Below, in pieces: positions 36,777 through 45,685 of a stretch of DNA of 64,000 nt (positions are counted from its first letter, which is position 1; every line of letters starts with the position of its first letter). A program made the translations under genes and the position numbers. The notes beneath the pieces were generated by a model. It was not told where the DNA came from, did not search any database, and was given only the letters and a program-made list of their open reading frames with translations. This DNA comes from SG8-41 sp963802355 (GTDB lineage Bacteria > Pseudomonadota > Gammaproteobacteria > Burkholderiales > SG8-41): contig CAWDIV010000015.1 of the NCBI GenBank assembly GCA_963802355.1, positions 310,001 to 374,000 of the forward strand, written 5' to 3'.

Positions 36777-36860
36777 GCCAGACTCGATTTGTGAAGATCG
36801 AGCCTGGCGCCTTTCACTACTTCCTTGATCTGCGTTCGATCGATCGAGTCTGACCCTATC
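36777..36860. repeat. REP-like palindromes built on GACTCGAT
   Basis: GCCAGACTCGAT (36777-36788) pairs with ATCGAGCCTGGC (36797-36808) over 11 of 12 positions; ATCGATCGAGTCTGACCC 30 bases on repeats the same core in the opposite sense. Directly follows the 3' end of the hydrolase gene at 36890. Confidence 0.55.
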
Positions 36861-36889
36861 GACCTTTACCCTTTACTTTGACGGCCCGC

Positions 36890-39123
36890 TTATTTGAAGT
36901 GATCGCTGCGCCCGGCCCGCGACATCTCGCAGTGCGGGAACGTCTCTGCGCTCGGAACAGCTTGGGTGGCCGCCGGCACGCCGCGCGTAAGGCCGACCGC
37001 GACCAGGCGGTTGAGCTCCGGCTGTGCGTCTTCGCACAACAACAAGCGATCAGCAATCATGTCATCGATCGCCTTCACGACCTTCGTGTAGTAGGCATCG
37101 AAGGTCGGATAGCGCGCGGCGACCGACAGACGCGGATCGCTGCCGCGCGCGGCTTCGGTCGCCGCGAACGGGATGTACTGGCCGGCCGCCTCGCAGCCGT
37201 CGTTGGCGTGGACTCCCCGCCGCAGCGCCCAGCCGGTATAGGTCGCGACCGGCACGGTCACGTCGGGCAGCCGTACGCCAGCAATGTCGTTGCCGTCGCT
37301 GTCGGTCTTGGGTATGAAGCTCGGATAGATCGGGCCGTTGGCCGGATTGTCCTGGTACGAAGGCGTCGTGAATGGGAACACCGGCGGATTGATCGTCGCG
37401 ATCCCGGTCTCGTAGAAGTTGAGCCCGTAGTCGAAGTGGTAGCGCGTGGTCTTGAGGCCGGTGTAGGTAACCAGCGGGCCGGGGGTGTCCGCAAAGGGGC
37501 TCGGAATGTTCGGGAAGCCCATTCCCGACTGCGGCAGCGGCGGCACCAGCGTACCGTCCCTGAGTCGTCGGTACCCGGCTATCCGGCGGCTTCCGGTTGT
37601 TCGTCGCCCATTCATCGAGCGCAATGAACAACGCGCGCTGCACCGGCGCCGAATTCAGCGGATTGTCGGACTGCTGGCAGAGCCCCCTGCTTGGGGGGTG
37701 CCCGGCGGGGTGCCGGCGGGGGTAGCGGCGGTGCCGTGCCGCATGCTCGACATGAAGTAATTGCGCGTGTGCTGGGAATCGTGCAGGTCGCGCGAGCCGG
37801 TCGGATCGGTGTGCAGGAGCGAGGCCGACTTCACCCAGTACTCGTTCGCAGAGTAGATTTCCACGCCCAGCGGACAGGTGTTGGTCTTCTGGCAGCTTGC
37901 ATAGCGGCTGTCGGTCGTGCGGGTGATCGGATCGTGCGTCATCACGTTCGCGAACGGGAACCGGCCTTCGATGTAGAGATGGTTCTGGCGGTTGCGCTCG
38001 GTGCGGCCGGACTGCGAGAAGCGATAGTTCATGTTGATGCCGTTGCCCGCGGCGATCCACTGCATGTGGCCGTCGAACACCTTTTTGCCGTTCTCCGCCT
38101 CGTTGAAGCCGAGGTGGCGGAAATCGTTCAGCAAGCGGCCCGGGCTGCGACGAGATCTCCGTATAGATCCTCTTGATGTCGCCGGCGAGCGGGTTGGGAT
38201 TGCGGAAGTCGTCCTGCGTCTCGTAGCGCAGCCATGCGTTCCAGTCGCGCACGGCGGCGAAGCCCAGGCCGTTCACTTTGGGGTCCTTGGCGGTGTACGC
38301 GAACTCGTAGATGTCGTTCGCTACGAAATTCCCGCCGACGAGGCTGATAGCCGTTCCGTCCGCGTTGTAGTTCCAGCCGGATGCAGGAATGATTTGCGGC
38401 GCGTCGTTGAGATGAACGCGATGCGTCAGCGTTGCCTGGGTCTTGTCCAGCGTCGCCGCCGCGTAGCTCAACGTGACCGACGCAGCCGCATTCCCCACCA
38501 CAATGTATTCGTAAGACGGGCCGGTAATCGTTCCGGTCGGATTCGCGGCGGTCGGCGGAACTTTGGCGATCGGGAAGTTGGCCGACGCGTTGAAGGTGTC
38601 GAGCCTGCCCAGGTCCTCCCACCCGCTCCAGGAGAGCGTGTAGCCGCGCGGCATCAGAAACGAGTTCGCCAGAACCGTCGGCGTTGGTGATCGAGCCGGG
38701 ATCGTCGCCGCCGCCGCTGACGCGACCGAGGGCCGTCCAGGTCTTGCCGCCGCGGTTCGGCGGCTCGTACATCACTCTGTGCGCGCCCTTGGTAAGGTCG
38801 ATTGGCTTCAGGATGTAGAAGTTGAAGGAGTACTCGACGTTGCCGCGCGCGTTGCGCGGCGCGAGCTCGATGTCGACGATCACGCGGTTCTGGCGGTCGT
38901 GCGGGTTGACCTCCCCGTGCGCTATGCCGACGATCTTCTCGTACTGGCCGACGCCGGGCCATGAGAAGCCCCCGAACGTAGGCGATTGCGACCGCGCGGC
39001 GTCGATCTCGATCCGGGTGATGCGCGCGTCCGCGGGCGGCGCGGCGAACAGCGCAGTGGCGAACGATGCAACGAAGAGGCTGAAACTACGGACGCTGCCA
39101 GGCAGTGCAGAAAAACGACGCAT
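36890..39123 (-). CDS. Secreted alpha/beta hydrolase-domain protein (abhydrolase_10 type), several frameshifts
   Basis: About 744 residues, starting MRRFSALPGSVRSFSLFVAS with GGGGAG upstream and a signal ending FAAPPADARI. Recognisable segments occur in changing frames: ELAPRNARGNVEYSFNFYIL, GNAAASVTLSYAAATLDKTQ, NDFRHLGFNEAENGKKVFDG, INMNYRFSQSGRTERNRQNH (the nucleophile strand, S-Q-S-G), HFDYGLNFYETGIATINPP, ending MSRAGRSDHFK. Breaks lie near 38670, 38140, 37690 and 37565. Each segment continues where the previous stops, so I treat the gene as real with base errors. It is the parent of the remnant at 36125-36690 and a paralogue of the gene at 33770. Confidence 0.78.
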
Positions 39124-39371
39124 GACGGACTCCCCGGTTAAGGCCGTTTCAGTCGCCATCCTTTTTCTTATTGACCGCAACGGCCGCGATCGCATTGAAA
39201 TCGTAGACTCGTGATAAAGCGGCGTCAACGAAATTCGCGCATCGCACACTGACAACACGATGTGATCGGAGCGGTCGCAGCGACGTGTTCACGATATGGA
39301 TATCGATCCAGCTTGCCCTCAGTGCGCCGTCATCGCCTTTGAGAACGCTCGATAGTCTGAGCCCTGCTTAT

Positions 39372-41942
39372 TCACTCGACCGCGCGCAACACCTTAAGCG
39401 GCGCGACGTTAAGCACTCGCCGCGTGCCGATGTACCCGGCGAAGGCAACGCCGAGCGCGCCGCCCACAATACCGATCAGCCACACCGCGGGGTCGGGTGC
39501 ATACTCGATATGCAGGAAGCGTTTGGCTAGAAAGTAGCCGAGCCCGGACGCCCCGCACGCCGCTACGAATCCCGCCACCGCGCCGATCGCGGTGAACTCC
39601 GCCAGATGCGCGCGGTTGATCTGCGCGCGGCTGGCGCCGAGCGTGCGCAGGATGGTGGCCTGGAAGAGCCGCTCGTCCTGCGTGCTGGCGATCGCCGCGT
39701 ACAGCACCGCCAGCCCCGCGACGAGCGTAAACAGGAACACGAACTGCACCGCGCGCGCCACCTGATCCATCATGCGCTGCACCTGCGCGAGCGCCTGCGC
39801 CACGTCGATCAGCACGATATTGGGGAAGCGCTTCACCAGGGCATTCAGAACGGCGACCTGCCCCTGGGGCAGATGCAGGCTCGTCACGTAGGTCGCTGGA
39901 TACCCCTCCAGCAGGCCGGGCGGCGCAATCACGAAGAAATTCACGTTGAAGGTATCCCAGTCAACGCTGCGCAGGCTGGTGACCTTGCCCGTGACGGGGT
40001 TTCCGGCGATGTCGAAGGTGACCGTATCGCCCATGCGCAGACCGAGGGTTTCGGCGAGCCCGCGCTCCACCGAGAACTGGTCGCGCTGCGTGCCGGGCCC
40101 GTCTTTACCCCATTCCACCAACGCCCGGCCACGATCCGATTGTCGGGTTGCATGCGTGCCGCCCAGGTCAGGTTGAACTCGCGATTCACGAGCCGCCGCG
40201 CGCGGTCGTCCGCGTACCCCTCCTCGGATACGGCGCGCTCGTTGATTGTGACGAGCCGGCCACGCACCATGGGGTAAAGTTCCAGCGACGCAAACCCGTG
40301 CGCGGCGAAAAACCGCTGGATCGCATCGACCTGATCGGGCTGGATGTTGATGATGAACCGGTTGGGTGCGCCGGGCGGCAGGCTCGCGTGCCAGGTGCGC
40401 AGCAAGTCGGAGCGGATCAGCGTGAGCGTGAGGAGCGCCATGATGCCCAGCCCCAGCGCGACCACTTGCACGATAGTGCCAAGCGTGCGCCGCCGGAGCC
40501 CCGCTATCCCGAAGCGCCACGCCCCGCCCCGTCCGCGCAGCAGCGCGATCCCGCGCAGCGCCACCCACGTGAGAACGCTCGCTGCGGCCATCGCCGCAAC
40601 AAACCAGCCAAGCACAGTGAAGCCGAAGCGGAATTCCTCGGCACGCCACAGGATGAGTCCGCTGATGACGGCGGCACCCACCACATATCCGATCATCCCG
40701 CCGCCCTTGGGAAGCCCGAGCTCGCGGCGCAGCACGCGCAGCGTCGGCACCTGGCTCAGGTTGATGAGGGGCGGCAACGCGAAGCCCAGCAACAACAGCA
40801 GGCCGATGACGACACCATGCAGCGCCGGAACCAGGCCAGGCAGCGGCAACGGCACGGCCACAACTTCGGTCAGCCAGACCGCCAGGATAGCCTGGGCGGC
40901 GACACCGACCATCATGCCGAGTGCCGCGGCGAGCGATCCAAACATCGTGAAGTGCAGGACGTAGAGGCGCGTGATGCGGCGCCTGGCTCGCGCCCAGGCA
41001 GCGCATCATGGCGCAGCCGTCGAGGTGACGCTGGAGGTAACGCCGTGCGGCAAGCGCAATGGCCGCCGCCGCCAGCAACACACTGGTGAGCGCGGCCAGA
41101 TTGAGGAAGCGCTCGGCACGCTCGAGCACGGAGCGTATCTCCGGCCGCGCATCGCGTATGCCCTCTACGCGCTGTCCCGGTGCGAGCCGGGCGCTTGCCC
41201 AGTTGCGGTAGGCCTCCACCGCCGGCGCTTCGCCCGCGATCTGCAAGCTGTAACGAACGCGGCTTCCCGGCTGGATCAAGCCCGTTGCTGCCAGGTCCGC
41301 GGCGTTCAACATGAGGCGCGGCGCGCCGCTCAGGAACCCGATGGCCACTCCCGGCTCGTGCGTGACGATGGCAGCCACCCGCAAGCCGGTATTGCCCACG
41401 CTCACGCGATCGCTGCCGCTCAGCTCGAGTCCGGTGTGGAGCCGTTCGTCCACCCATACGGTCCCCGGTTCGGGGACCGTTGCGGCGCGCCGGTCAGGGC
41501 CGAACAGACGTTCGGCGATGCGCAGTTCCCCCCGCAGCGGAAATCCCTTTGTTACGACCTTGACGTCCGCCAGCATATTTCGCTCGCCCTGGACCACCAT
41601 GCTCGGAAACCGCGCGACCTCGACGACCGAGAGCCCCCGGCGCGCCGCTTCGTTTTTGAGCTCCGGCGAGATCGGACGGCTGTCGGCAATGACGAGATCC
41701 GCCCCGAGCAGCCAGTTTGCCTGCTGGGTGAGCGCCCGCTGGACACGGTCGGTGAAAAACCCCACCGTCGTCACGGCCGCCACCGCGATCACGATCGCCA
41801 CAGCGATCAGCGTGAGCTCCCCGGCGCGGTAATCGCGCTTGAGCAGCCGCCACGCGAGCGCGATCTCCTTCCTGACACTTGGCCGATCGCGCCGTGAGGC
41901 GTGAGGAGTGAGGTGTGAGGCGACGTCCGGATTCTCCTTCAC
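39372..41942 (-). CDS. FtsX-type ABC transporter permease (YbbP-like), frameshifted in the middle
   Basis: A large MacB/FtsX-family permease of about 855 residues with ten or so membrane segments. N-terminal part: RDYRAGELTLIAVAIVIAVA, then the periplasmic domain; middle: MFGSLAAALGMMVGVAAQAI and GLPKGGGMIGYVVGAAVIS; C-terminal: VQFVFLFTLVAGLAVLYAAI and FLHIEYAPDPAVWLIGIVGG. Breaks near 40990 and 40120 move the frame out and back. The start is GTG at 41942, so the first residues (KENPDVASHLTPHASRR) are encoded by the right half of a repeat. With the ATPase just upstream it forms an exporter of the YbbAP type next to tesA, the same trio as in E. coli. Confidence 0.85.
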   Translation of the reverse strand: MKENPDVASHLTPHASRRDRPSVRKEIALAWRLLKRDYRAGELTLIAVAIVIAVAAVTTVGFFTDRVQRALTQQANWLLGADLVIADSRPISPELKNEAARRGLSVVEVARFPSMVVQGERNMLADVKVVTKGFPLRGELRIAERLFGPDRRAATVPEPGTVWVDERLHTGLELSGSDRVSVGNTGLRVAAIVTHEPGVAIGFLSGAPRLMLNAADLAATGLIQPGSRVRYSLQIAGEAPAVEAYRNWASARLAPGQRVEGIRDARPEIRSVLERAERFLNLAALTSVLLAAAAIALAARRYLQRHLDGCAMMRCLGASQAPHHAPLRPALHDVWIARRGTRHDGRCRRPGYPGGLADRSCGRAVAAAWPGSGAAWCRHRPAVVAGLRVAAPHQPEPGADAARAAPRARASQGRRDDRICGGCRRHQRTHPVACRGIPLRLHCAWLVCCGDGRSERSHVGGAARDRAAARTGRGVALRDSGAPAAHAWHYRASGRAGAGHHGAPHAHADPLRLAAHLAREPAARRTQPVHHQHPARSGRCDPAVFRRARVCVAGTLPHGAWPARHNQRARRIRGGVRGRPRAAARESRVQPDLGGTHATRQSDRGRALVEWGKDGPGTQRDQFSVERGLAETLGLRMGDTVTFDIAGNPVTGKVTSLRSVDWDTFNVNFFVIAPPGLLEGYPATYVTSLHLPQGQVAVLNALVKRFPNIVLIDVAQALAQVQRMMDQVARAVQFVFLFTLVAGLAVLYAAIASTQDERLFQATILRTLGASRAQINRAHLAEFTAIGAVAGFVAACGASGLGYFLAKRFLHIEYAPDPAVWLIGIVGGALGVAFAGYIGTRRVLNVAPLKVLRAVE

Positions 41943-41971
41943 GCCTCTCTCCTCTCGCTTCTCGCCTCACC
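41893..41971. repeat. Period-7 inverted repeat at the ATPase/permease junction
   Basis: Left arm GTGAGGC, GTGAGGA, GTGAGGT, GTGAGGC; right arm CGCCTCT, CTCCTCT, CGCTTCT, CGCCTCA, its approximate reverse complement, 18 bases away. It encodes both the last residues of the ATPase (DGEARSERREA) and the first of the permease. Confidence 0.85.
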
Positions 41972-42652
41972 GTCCATGAGCCGGCCGGCGGCGAGGCGCA
42001 GGGTGCGGCTGCAGCGCTGCGTGAGCGCTTCATCGTGCGTGACGAGCAGCAAGGTCGTCCCGCTTTCCCGGTTGAGCCCGAACAGCAACTCTATGACCTG
42101 CGCGCCGGTCGCGGGATCGAGATTTCCGGTCGGCTCGTCCGCGAACAGCAGCTTGGGCCGGGTCACGAAGGCGCGCGCCATCGCGACGCGCTGCTGCTCG
42201 CCGCCGGAGAGCTGCTTCGGATAGTGATGCAGTCGATCGCGGAGGCCCACCCGGTCCAGCATGGCCTGCGCGGCGGGCTGCGCATCAACAGTCCCGGCGA
42301 GCTCGAGGGGCAGCATGACGTTCTCGAGCGCCGTCATCGCCGGCAGCAGCTGAAACGACTGGAACACGAAGCCGACCATCCGGCCGCGCAGCGCCGCCCG
42401 CCCGTCTTCATCGAGGGCGTACAGATCGCGGCCGTCGATCTCAACCGCTCCGGCGGACGGCGTGTCGAGACCCGCCAGCAGCGCCAGGAGCGTCGATTTG
42501 CCCGACCCGGAGACGCCGACGATGGCAACCGCCTCGCCGGCGCGGACTTCGAAACTCACGTCGGCGAGGATGGTCAGTTCCATATCGCCGGTGCTAACCT
42601 GCTTGCCGAGACCCGTAACCTTGATGATGCGCTGCTCTGGATTGTTCAACAT
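41939..42652 (-). CDS. ABC transporter ATP-binding protein (YbbA-like)
   Basis: 237 residues. Walker A VGVSGSGKSTLLALLAGLD, Q-loop GFVFQSFQLLP, signature QLSGGEQQRVAMARAFV, Walker B KLLFADEPTGNLD and the H-loop VTHDEALTQRC are all present. This is the MacB/LolD/YbbA type paired with FtsX-like permeases. The start at 42652 (MLNNPEQRIIKVTGLGKQ) is preferred; it overlaps head-to-head the start of the tesA gene by 29 bases. The 3' end runs into a repeat and overlaps the permease start by 4 bases. Intact. Confidence 0.93.
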   Translation of the reverse strand: MLNNPEQRIIKVTGLGKQVSTGDMELTILADVSFEVRAGEAVAIVGVSGSGKSTLLALLAGLDTPSAGAVEIDGRDLYALDEDGRAALRGRMVGFVFQSFQLLPAMTALENVMLPLELAGTVDAQPAAQAMLDRVGLRDRLHHYPKQLSGGEQQRVAMARAFVTRPKLLFADEPTGNLDPATGAQVIELLFGLNRESGTTLLLVTHDEALTQRCSRTLRLAAGRLMDGEARSERREA

Positions 42653-43260
42653 CGCCTTGCGTCTGGTTGTCGCGTGTGCGCTGACCCTCTCCGCCGTCGT
42701 AGCCTCCGCTGCCACGATACTGGTGTACGGTGACAGCCTGTCCGCCGGCTACGGCCTGCCGGGCGACAAGAGCTGGGTGAACCTGCTCGCCGCGCGCCTG
42801 CACGATGAGCGCTTCGATTATAAGGTAGCGAACGCGAGCATCAGCGGTGAAACCACGCTCGGCGGGCGCAACCGTATCGAGCCAGCCCTGAAGGCTCACC
42901 GGCCGGACATCGTGATCCTGGCGCTAGGTGCGAACGACGGCCTGCGCGGTGGGAGCCTCGACGCGATGCGTGCCAACCTCGAGGCCATCGTGGACGCGTC
43001 CCGCCGATCCAAGGCGCGGGTGCTGCTCGTCGGCATGCGCCTGCCGCCTAATTATGGCGCCGACTATACGGAAAAGTTCCAACAGCGTGTTCGGCGAAGT
43101 CGCCAGGAGCCGCAAGGCGCCGCTCGTGCCGTTCCTGCTCGACGGTTTCGCCGAGAAATCCTCGTATTTCCTCTCCGACGGCGTACACCCCGCGGCGGCG
43201 GCGCAGCCGTTCATCCTGGATACGGTGTGGAAGGAGCTGCGGCCGCTGCTGAAGAAATAA
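42624..43260 (+). CDS. tesA: TesA-like SGNH esterase/thioesterase, one frameshift
   Basis: About 211 residues, exported. Signal LRLVVACALTLSAVVASAA, then block I ILVYGDSLSAGYGLPGDKS (nucleophile Ser), block II NASISGETTLGG, block III LALGANDGLRGG, and after a break near 43090 the catalytic DGVHPAAAAQPFI. The family is the multifunctional acyl-CoA thioesterase I/arylesterase/lysophospholipase L1 of the periplasm. Removing one C from TTCC near 43080 turns the tail into KFNSVFGEVARS and restores the frame; the span is 3n+1. Divergent from the YbbA-like ATPase, as in E. coli. Confidence 0.92.
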
Positions 43261-43262
43261 GG

Positions 43263-43290
43263 CGTGACTGGTGACTCGTGAATCGTGACC
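43263..43290. repeat. Period-7 repeat between tesA and selD
   Basis: GTGACTG, GTGACTC, GTGAATC, GTGACCA follow head to tail in the 41-base gap between the two convergent genes. A short AGTCACCACG further on is a partial facing arm. Confidence 0.7.
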
Positions 43291-43301
43291 AACCAGCGGC
43301 T

Positions 43302-44360
43302 TCAAGTCACCACGATGCGCGGTTCACCGCTGGCGAGCGTCCCGATCTGCGCTGCGTACTGGAATCCTTCATTTTTGAAAAGCTGGAGCACCTCCGGAGC
43401 GATCGCCGGTGCGCAAGCTACGAGGAGCCCGCCGCTAGTCTGCGGGTCGGTGAGAAGCTTGCGCCGCCACAGCGGCCAGCTCTCCGGTATCGTCACTTGC
43501 GCGGCGCAGCTCGCCCAGTTCCGGTCGGAAGCGCCGGTCGCGTAACCCGCCTCCACCAGGTGGCGCGCCGCGGTCAGTACCGGCACCGCGTCGAAGCTCA
43601 GGCGCGCTTCGAGCTTGGAGCCCCGGCAGATCTCGATGAGATGACCGAGCAACCCGTAACCCGTCACGTCGGTGAGCGCGTGCACGTCTTCCATCTCGGC
43701 CAGCTTGATCCCCGGTGTGTTCAACTGCGTCGCTGACTCGACCATTTGCCGGTACGCCTTCTCGCGCAGCTCGCCTTTTTTCAATGCGGCGCCGAGGATG
43801 CCGATGCCGAGCGCCTTGCCGAGTATCAGCACGTCGCCCGCCTGCGCGCGGTCGTTGCGCTTGACTTTGCGCGGATCGACCAATCCCAACGCGACCAGGC
43901 CGTAAAGCGGCTCCGGCGAATCGATCGAATGGCCGCCCGCAATCGGAATGCCCGCAGCGTCGCACACCGCCTGTCCGCCGGCGACGATGCGCTGCGCCAC
44001 CTCCATCGGCACCTTGCCGAGCGGCACGCCGAGCAATGCAAGCGCCATGATCGGCCGCCCGCCCATGGCGTATACGTCCGAGATGGCGTTAGTCGCCGCG
44101 ATACGGCCGAAATCGTACGGATCGTCGACGATGGGTGAAAAGAAGTCGGTGGTCGCGACCAGGGCCTGCGCATCGTTCAAGCGATACACCGCCGCGTCGT
44201 CGCTCGACTCATTGCCGACCAGCAGGTTCGGCCAGAGGCGGCCGGCCGGCGTTCCCGCAAGCACCTCGCTCAGCAACGCTGGCGTGAGCTTGCAGCCTCA
44301 GCCGCCGCCGTGCGCGAGCTGCGTGAGCCGGAGAGGCGTGGTTTCAGCAGGCTTGTTCAT
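43302..44360 (-). CDS. selD: Selenide, water dikinase SelD, itself selenocysteine-containing
   Basis: Makes selenophosphate from selenide and ATP, the selenium donor for selenocysteine and for 2-selenouridine in tRNA. The ATG at 44360 gives MNKPAETTPLRLTQLAHGGG, then TGA (44298-44300), then GCKLTPALLSEVLAGTPAG; TGA falls exactly on the catalytic Cys/Sec of the H-G-x-G-(C/U)-G-C-K motif (position 21 here, Cys17 in E. coli). Downstream the frame is uninterrupted: FFSPIVDDPYDFGRIAATNA, SDVYAMGGRPIMALALLG, GGHSIDSPEPLYGLVALG, LTDVTGYGLLGHLIEICRG and DPQTSGGLLVACAP. Reading from the next ATG would delete the catalytic site. 352 residues counting Sec, a normal length. Divergent from mnmH. Confidence 0.93.
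44257..44293 (-). promoter_or_regulatory. Predicted bacterial SECIS hairpin in selD
   Basis: Directly 3' of the UGA the mRNA can pair CUC...GAG, GC...GC (one bulged A) and CAGC...GCUG around a GUU loop whose first base is 21 nt after the UGA; an alternative outer stem is GCAAGC/GCUUGC. Position, size and the GU-starting apical loop suit recognition by SelB. Pairing was found by eye only. Confidence 0.6.
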
Positions 44361-44417
44361 GATCACCGTAAACTGTAGTCTGATCTGTGGCTGCGATACG
44401 ATTTTTTCAGGACTGAC

Positions 44418-45464
44418 GTGCGCGAACCCGCGCGGGTAACCGTAACACAACTATCCGAGTTTGACGAGATCATCGACGTGCGCTCGGAGGCCGAATTCGC
44501 CGCCGATCACGTTTGTGGCGCGACGAACTGTCCGGTGCTCGACAACGAGGAGCGGGCCCGCGTCGGTACGATCTACAAGCAGCGCTCCCCGTTCGAGGCC
44601 AGGAAACTCGGCTCGGCGATCGTGAGCGGCAACATCTCGCGCCACCTGCACGAGCGCTTTCTCGACCGTCCGCGCGACTGGCGTCCGCTCGTTTATTGCT
44701 GGCGCGGGGGTCAGCGCAGCGCAGCGTTCGCGCACGTCTTGTCCGAGGTCGGCTGGCACGTGGGCCGACTGGATGGCGGATATCGCGCCTACCGCCGCGC
44801 CGTGATAGAAGACCTCGAGCGCGTGCCGCACGCATTCCGGTGGCGCGTAATATGCGGCCTCACCGGGACTGGAAAGAGCCGGCTCGTGCGCGCGCTGGGG
44901 GACCGCGGCGCTCAAGTCATCGATCTCGAGGCGTTGGCCGCGCATCGCGGCTCCGTCCTCGGAAATCTGCCGGACGACCCACAACCTCCGCAGAAGATGT
45001 TCGAAAGCCTGATCTGGAAAGTGCTCCGGGGTCTGGCGCCCGAACGTCCCGTCTTCGTGGAAGCGGAGAGCAGGAAGATCGGCGACCTGCGAGTGCCGGT
45101 TGCACTGACCGAAGCGATGTGGAAAAGTGAATGCGTAGCCCTGGAGGCGCCGATGGCGCTGCGCGTCGGGCTGCTGAAGCAGGAGTACCGCCATTTCGTC
45201 GAGCAACCCGCAACGTTGATCGCCAATCTCGGGCGCCTGATCCCGCTGCACGGCCATGCCACCGTAGAACAATGGACGCAATGGGTTCAAGCGCGCGCCT
45301 GGGACGAACTGACGGAGGATCTTCTGCTGAGGCACTACGATCCGGCTTACACGCGCGCCATCGCCAGCCACTATCCGGGCTTCGCGCGCGCCACCCGACA
45401 TGAGCTGCGGGATACGAGCGACCGGGGGTTCAGCGAACTCGCGGACCGGCTGGCGCAGGAATAG
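44418..45464 (+). CDS. mnmH: tRNA 2-selenouridine synthase MnmH
   Basis: 348 residues. N-terminal rhodanese domain (EIIDVRSEAEFAADHVCGAT, catalytic YCWRGGQRSAAFAHVL) and C-terminal P-loop domain (VICGLTGTGKSRLVRALGDR). MnmH geranylates and then selenates 2-thiouridine at the tRNA wobble base, using selenophosphate from SelD. GTG at 44418 with CAGGA upstream is the start. It shares a 57-base divergent promoter region with selD, the usual partner. Intact. Confidence 0.95.
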   Translation: MREPARVTVTQLSEFDEIIDVRSEAEFAADHVCGATNCPVLDNEERARVGTIYKQRSPFEARKLGSAIVSGNISRHLHERFLDRPRDWRPLVYCWRGGQRSAAFAHVLSEVGWHVGRLDGGYRAYRRAVIEDLERVPHAFRWRVICGLTGTGKSRLVRALGDRGAQVIDLEALAAHRGSVLGNLPDDPQPPQKMFESLIWKVLRGLAPERPVFVEAESRKIGDLRVPVALTEAMWKSECVALEAPMALRVGLLKQEYRHFVEQPATLIANLGRLIPLHGHATVEQWTQWVQARAWDELTEDLLLRHYDPAYTRAIASHYPGFARATRHELRDTSDRGFSELADRLAQE

Positions 45465-45685
45465 CCGGAACCGCAATTCGAATTGCCGGTACCGCTGGGA
45501 TACCTTTGTTTTCCGCACGATAAGCGAGCAGCCCCGTTGCCGATCTTGCGCGCCGAATTGCTGCTTCCTCTCCTGTTTCTCTCCGCGCTTTGGCGGTCAC
45601 GTTGTTCTCCGACGGGTCTTGCAAGCCCGGGCGCTTTCGGTCACCATTCCCGGCAGCTTATGGAAAATGCGAGTCCTCTCACCGA

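Noticed and set aside
39606..40945. Long plus-strand open frames opposite the permease and many other minus-strand genes
   Set aside because: They are antisense shadows from high-GC codon bias; the opposite strand has clear family homology.
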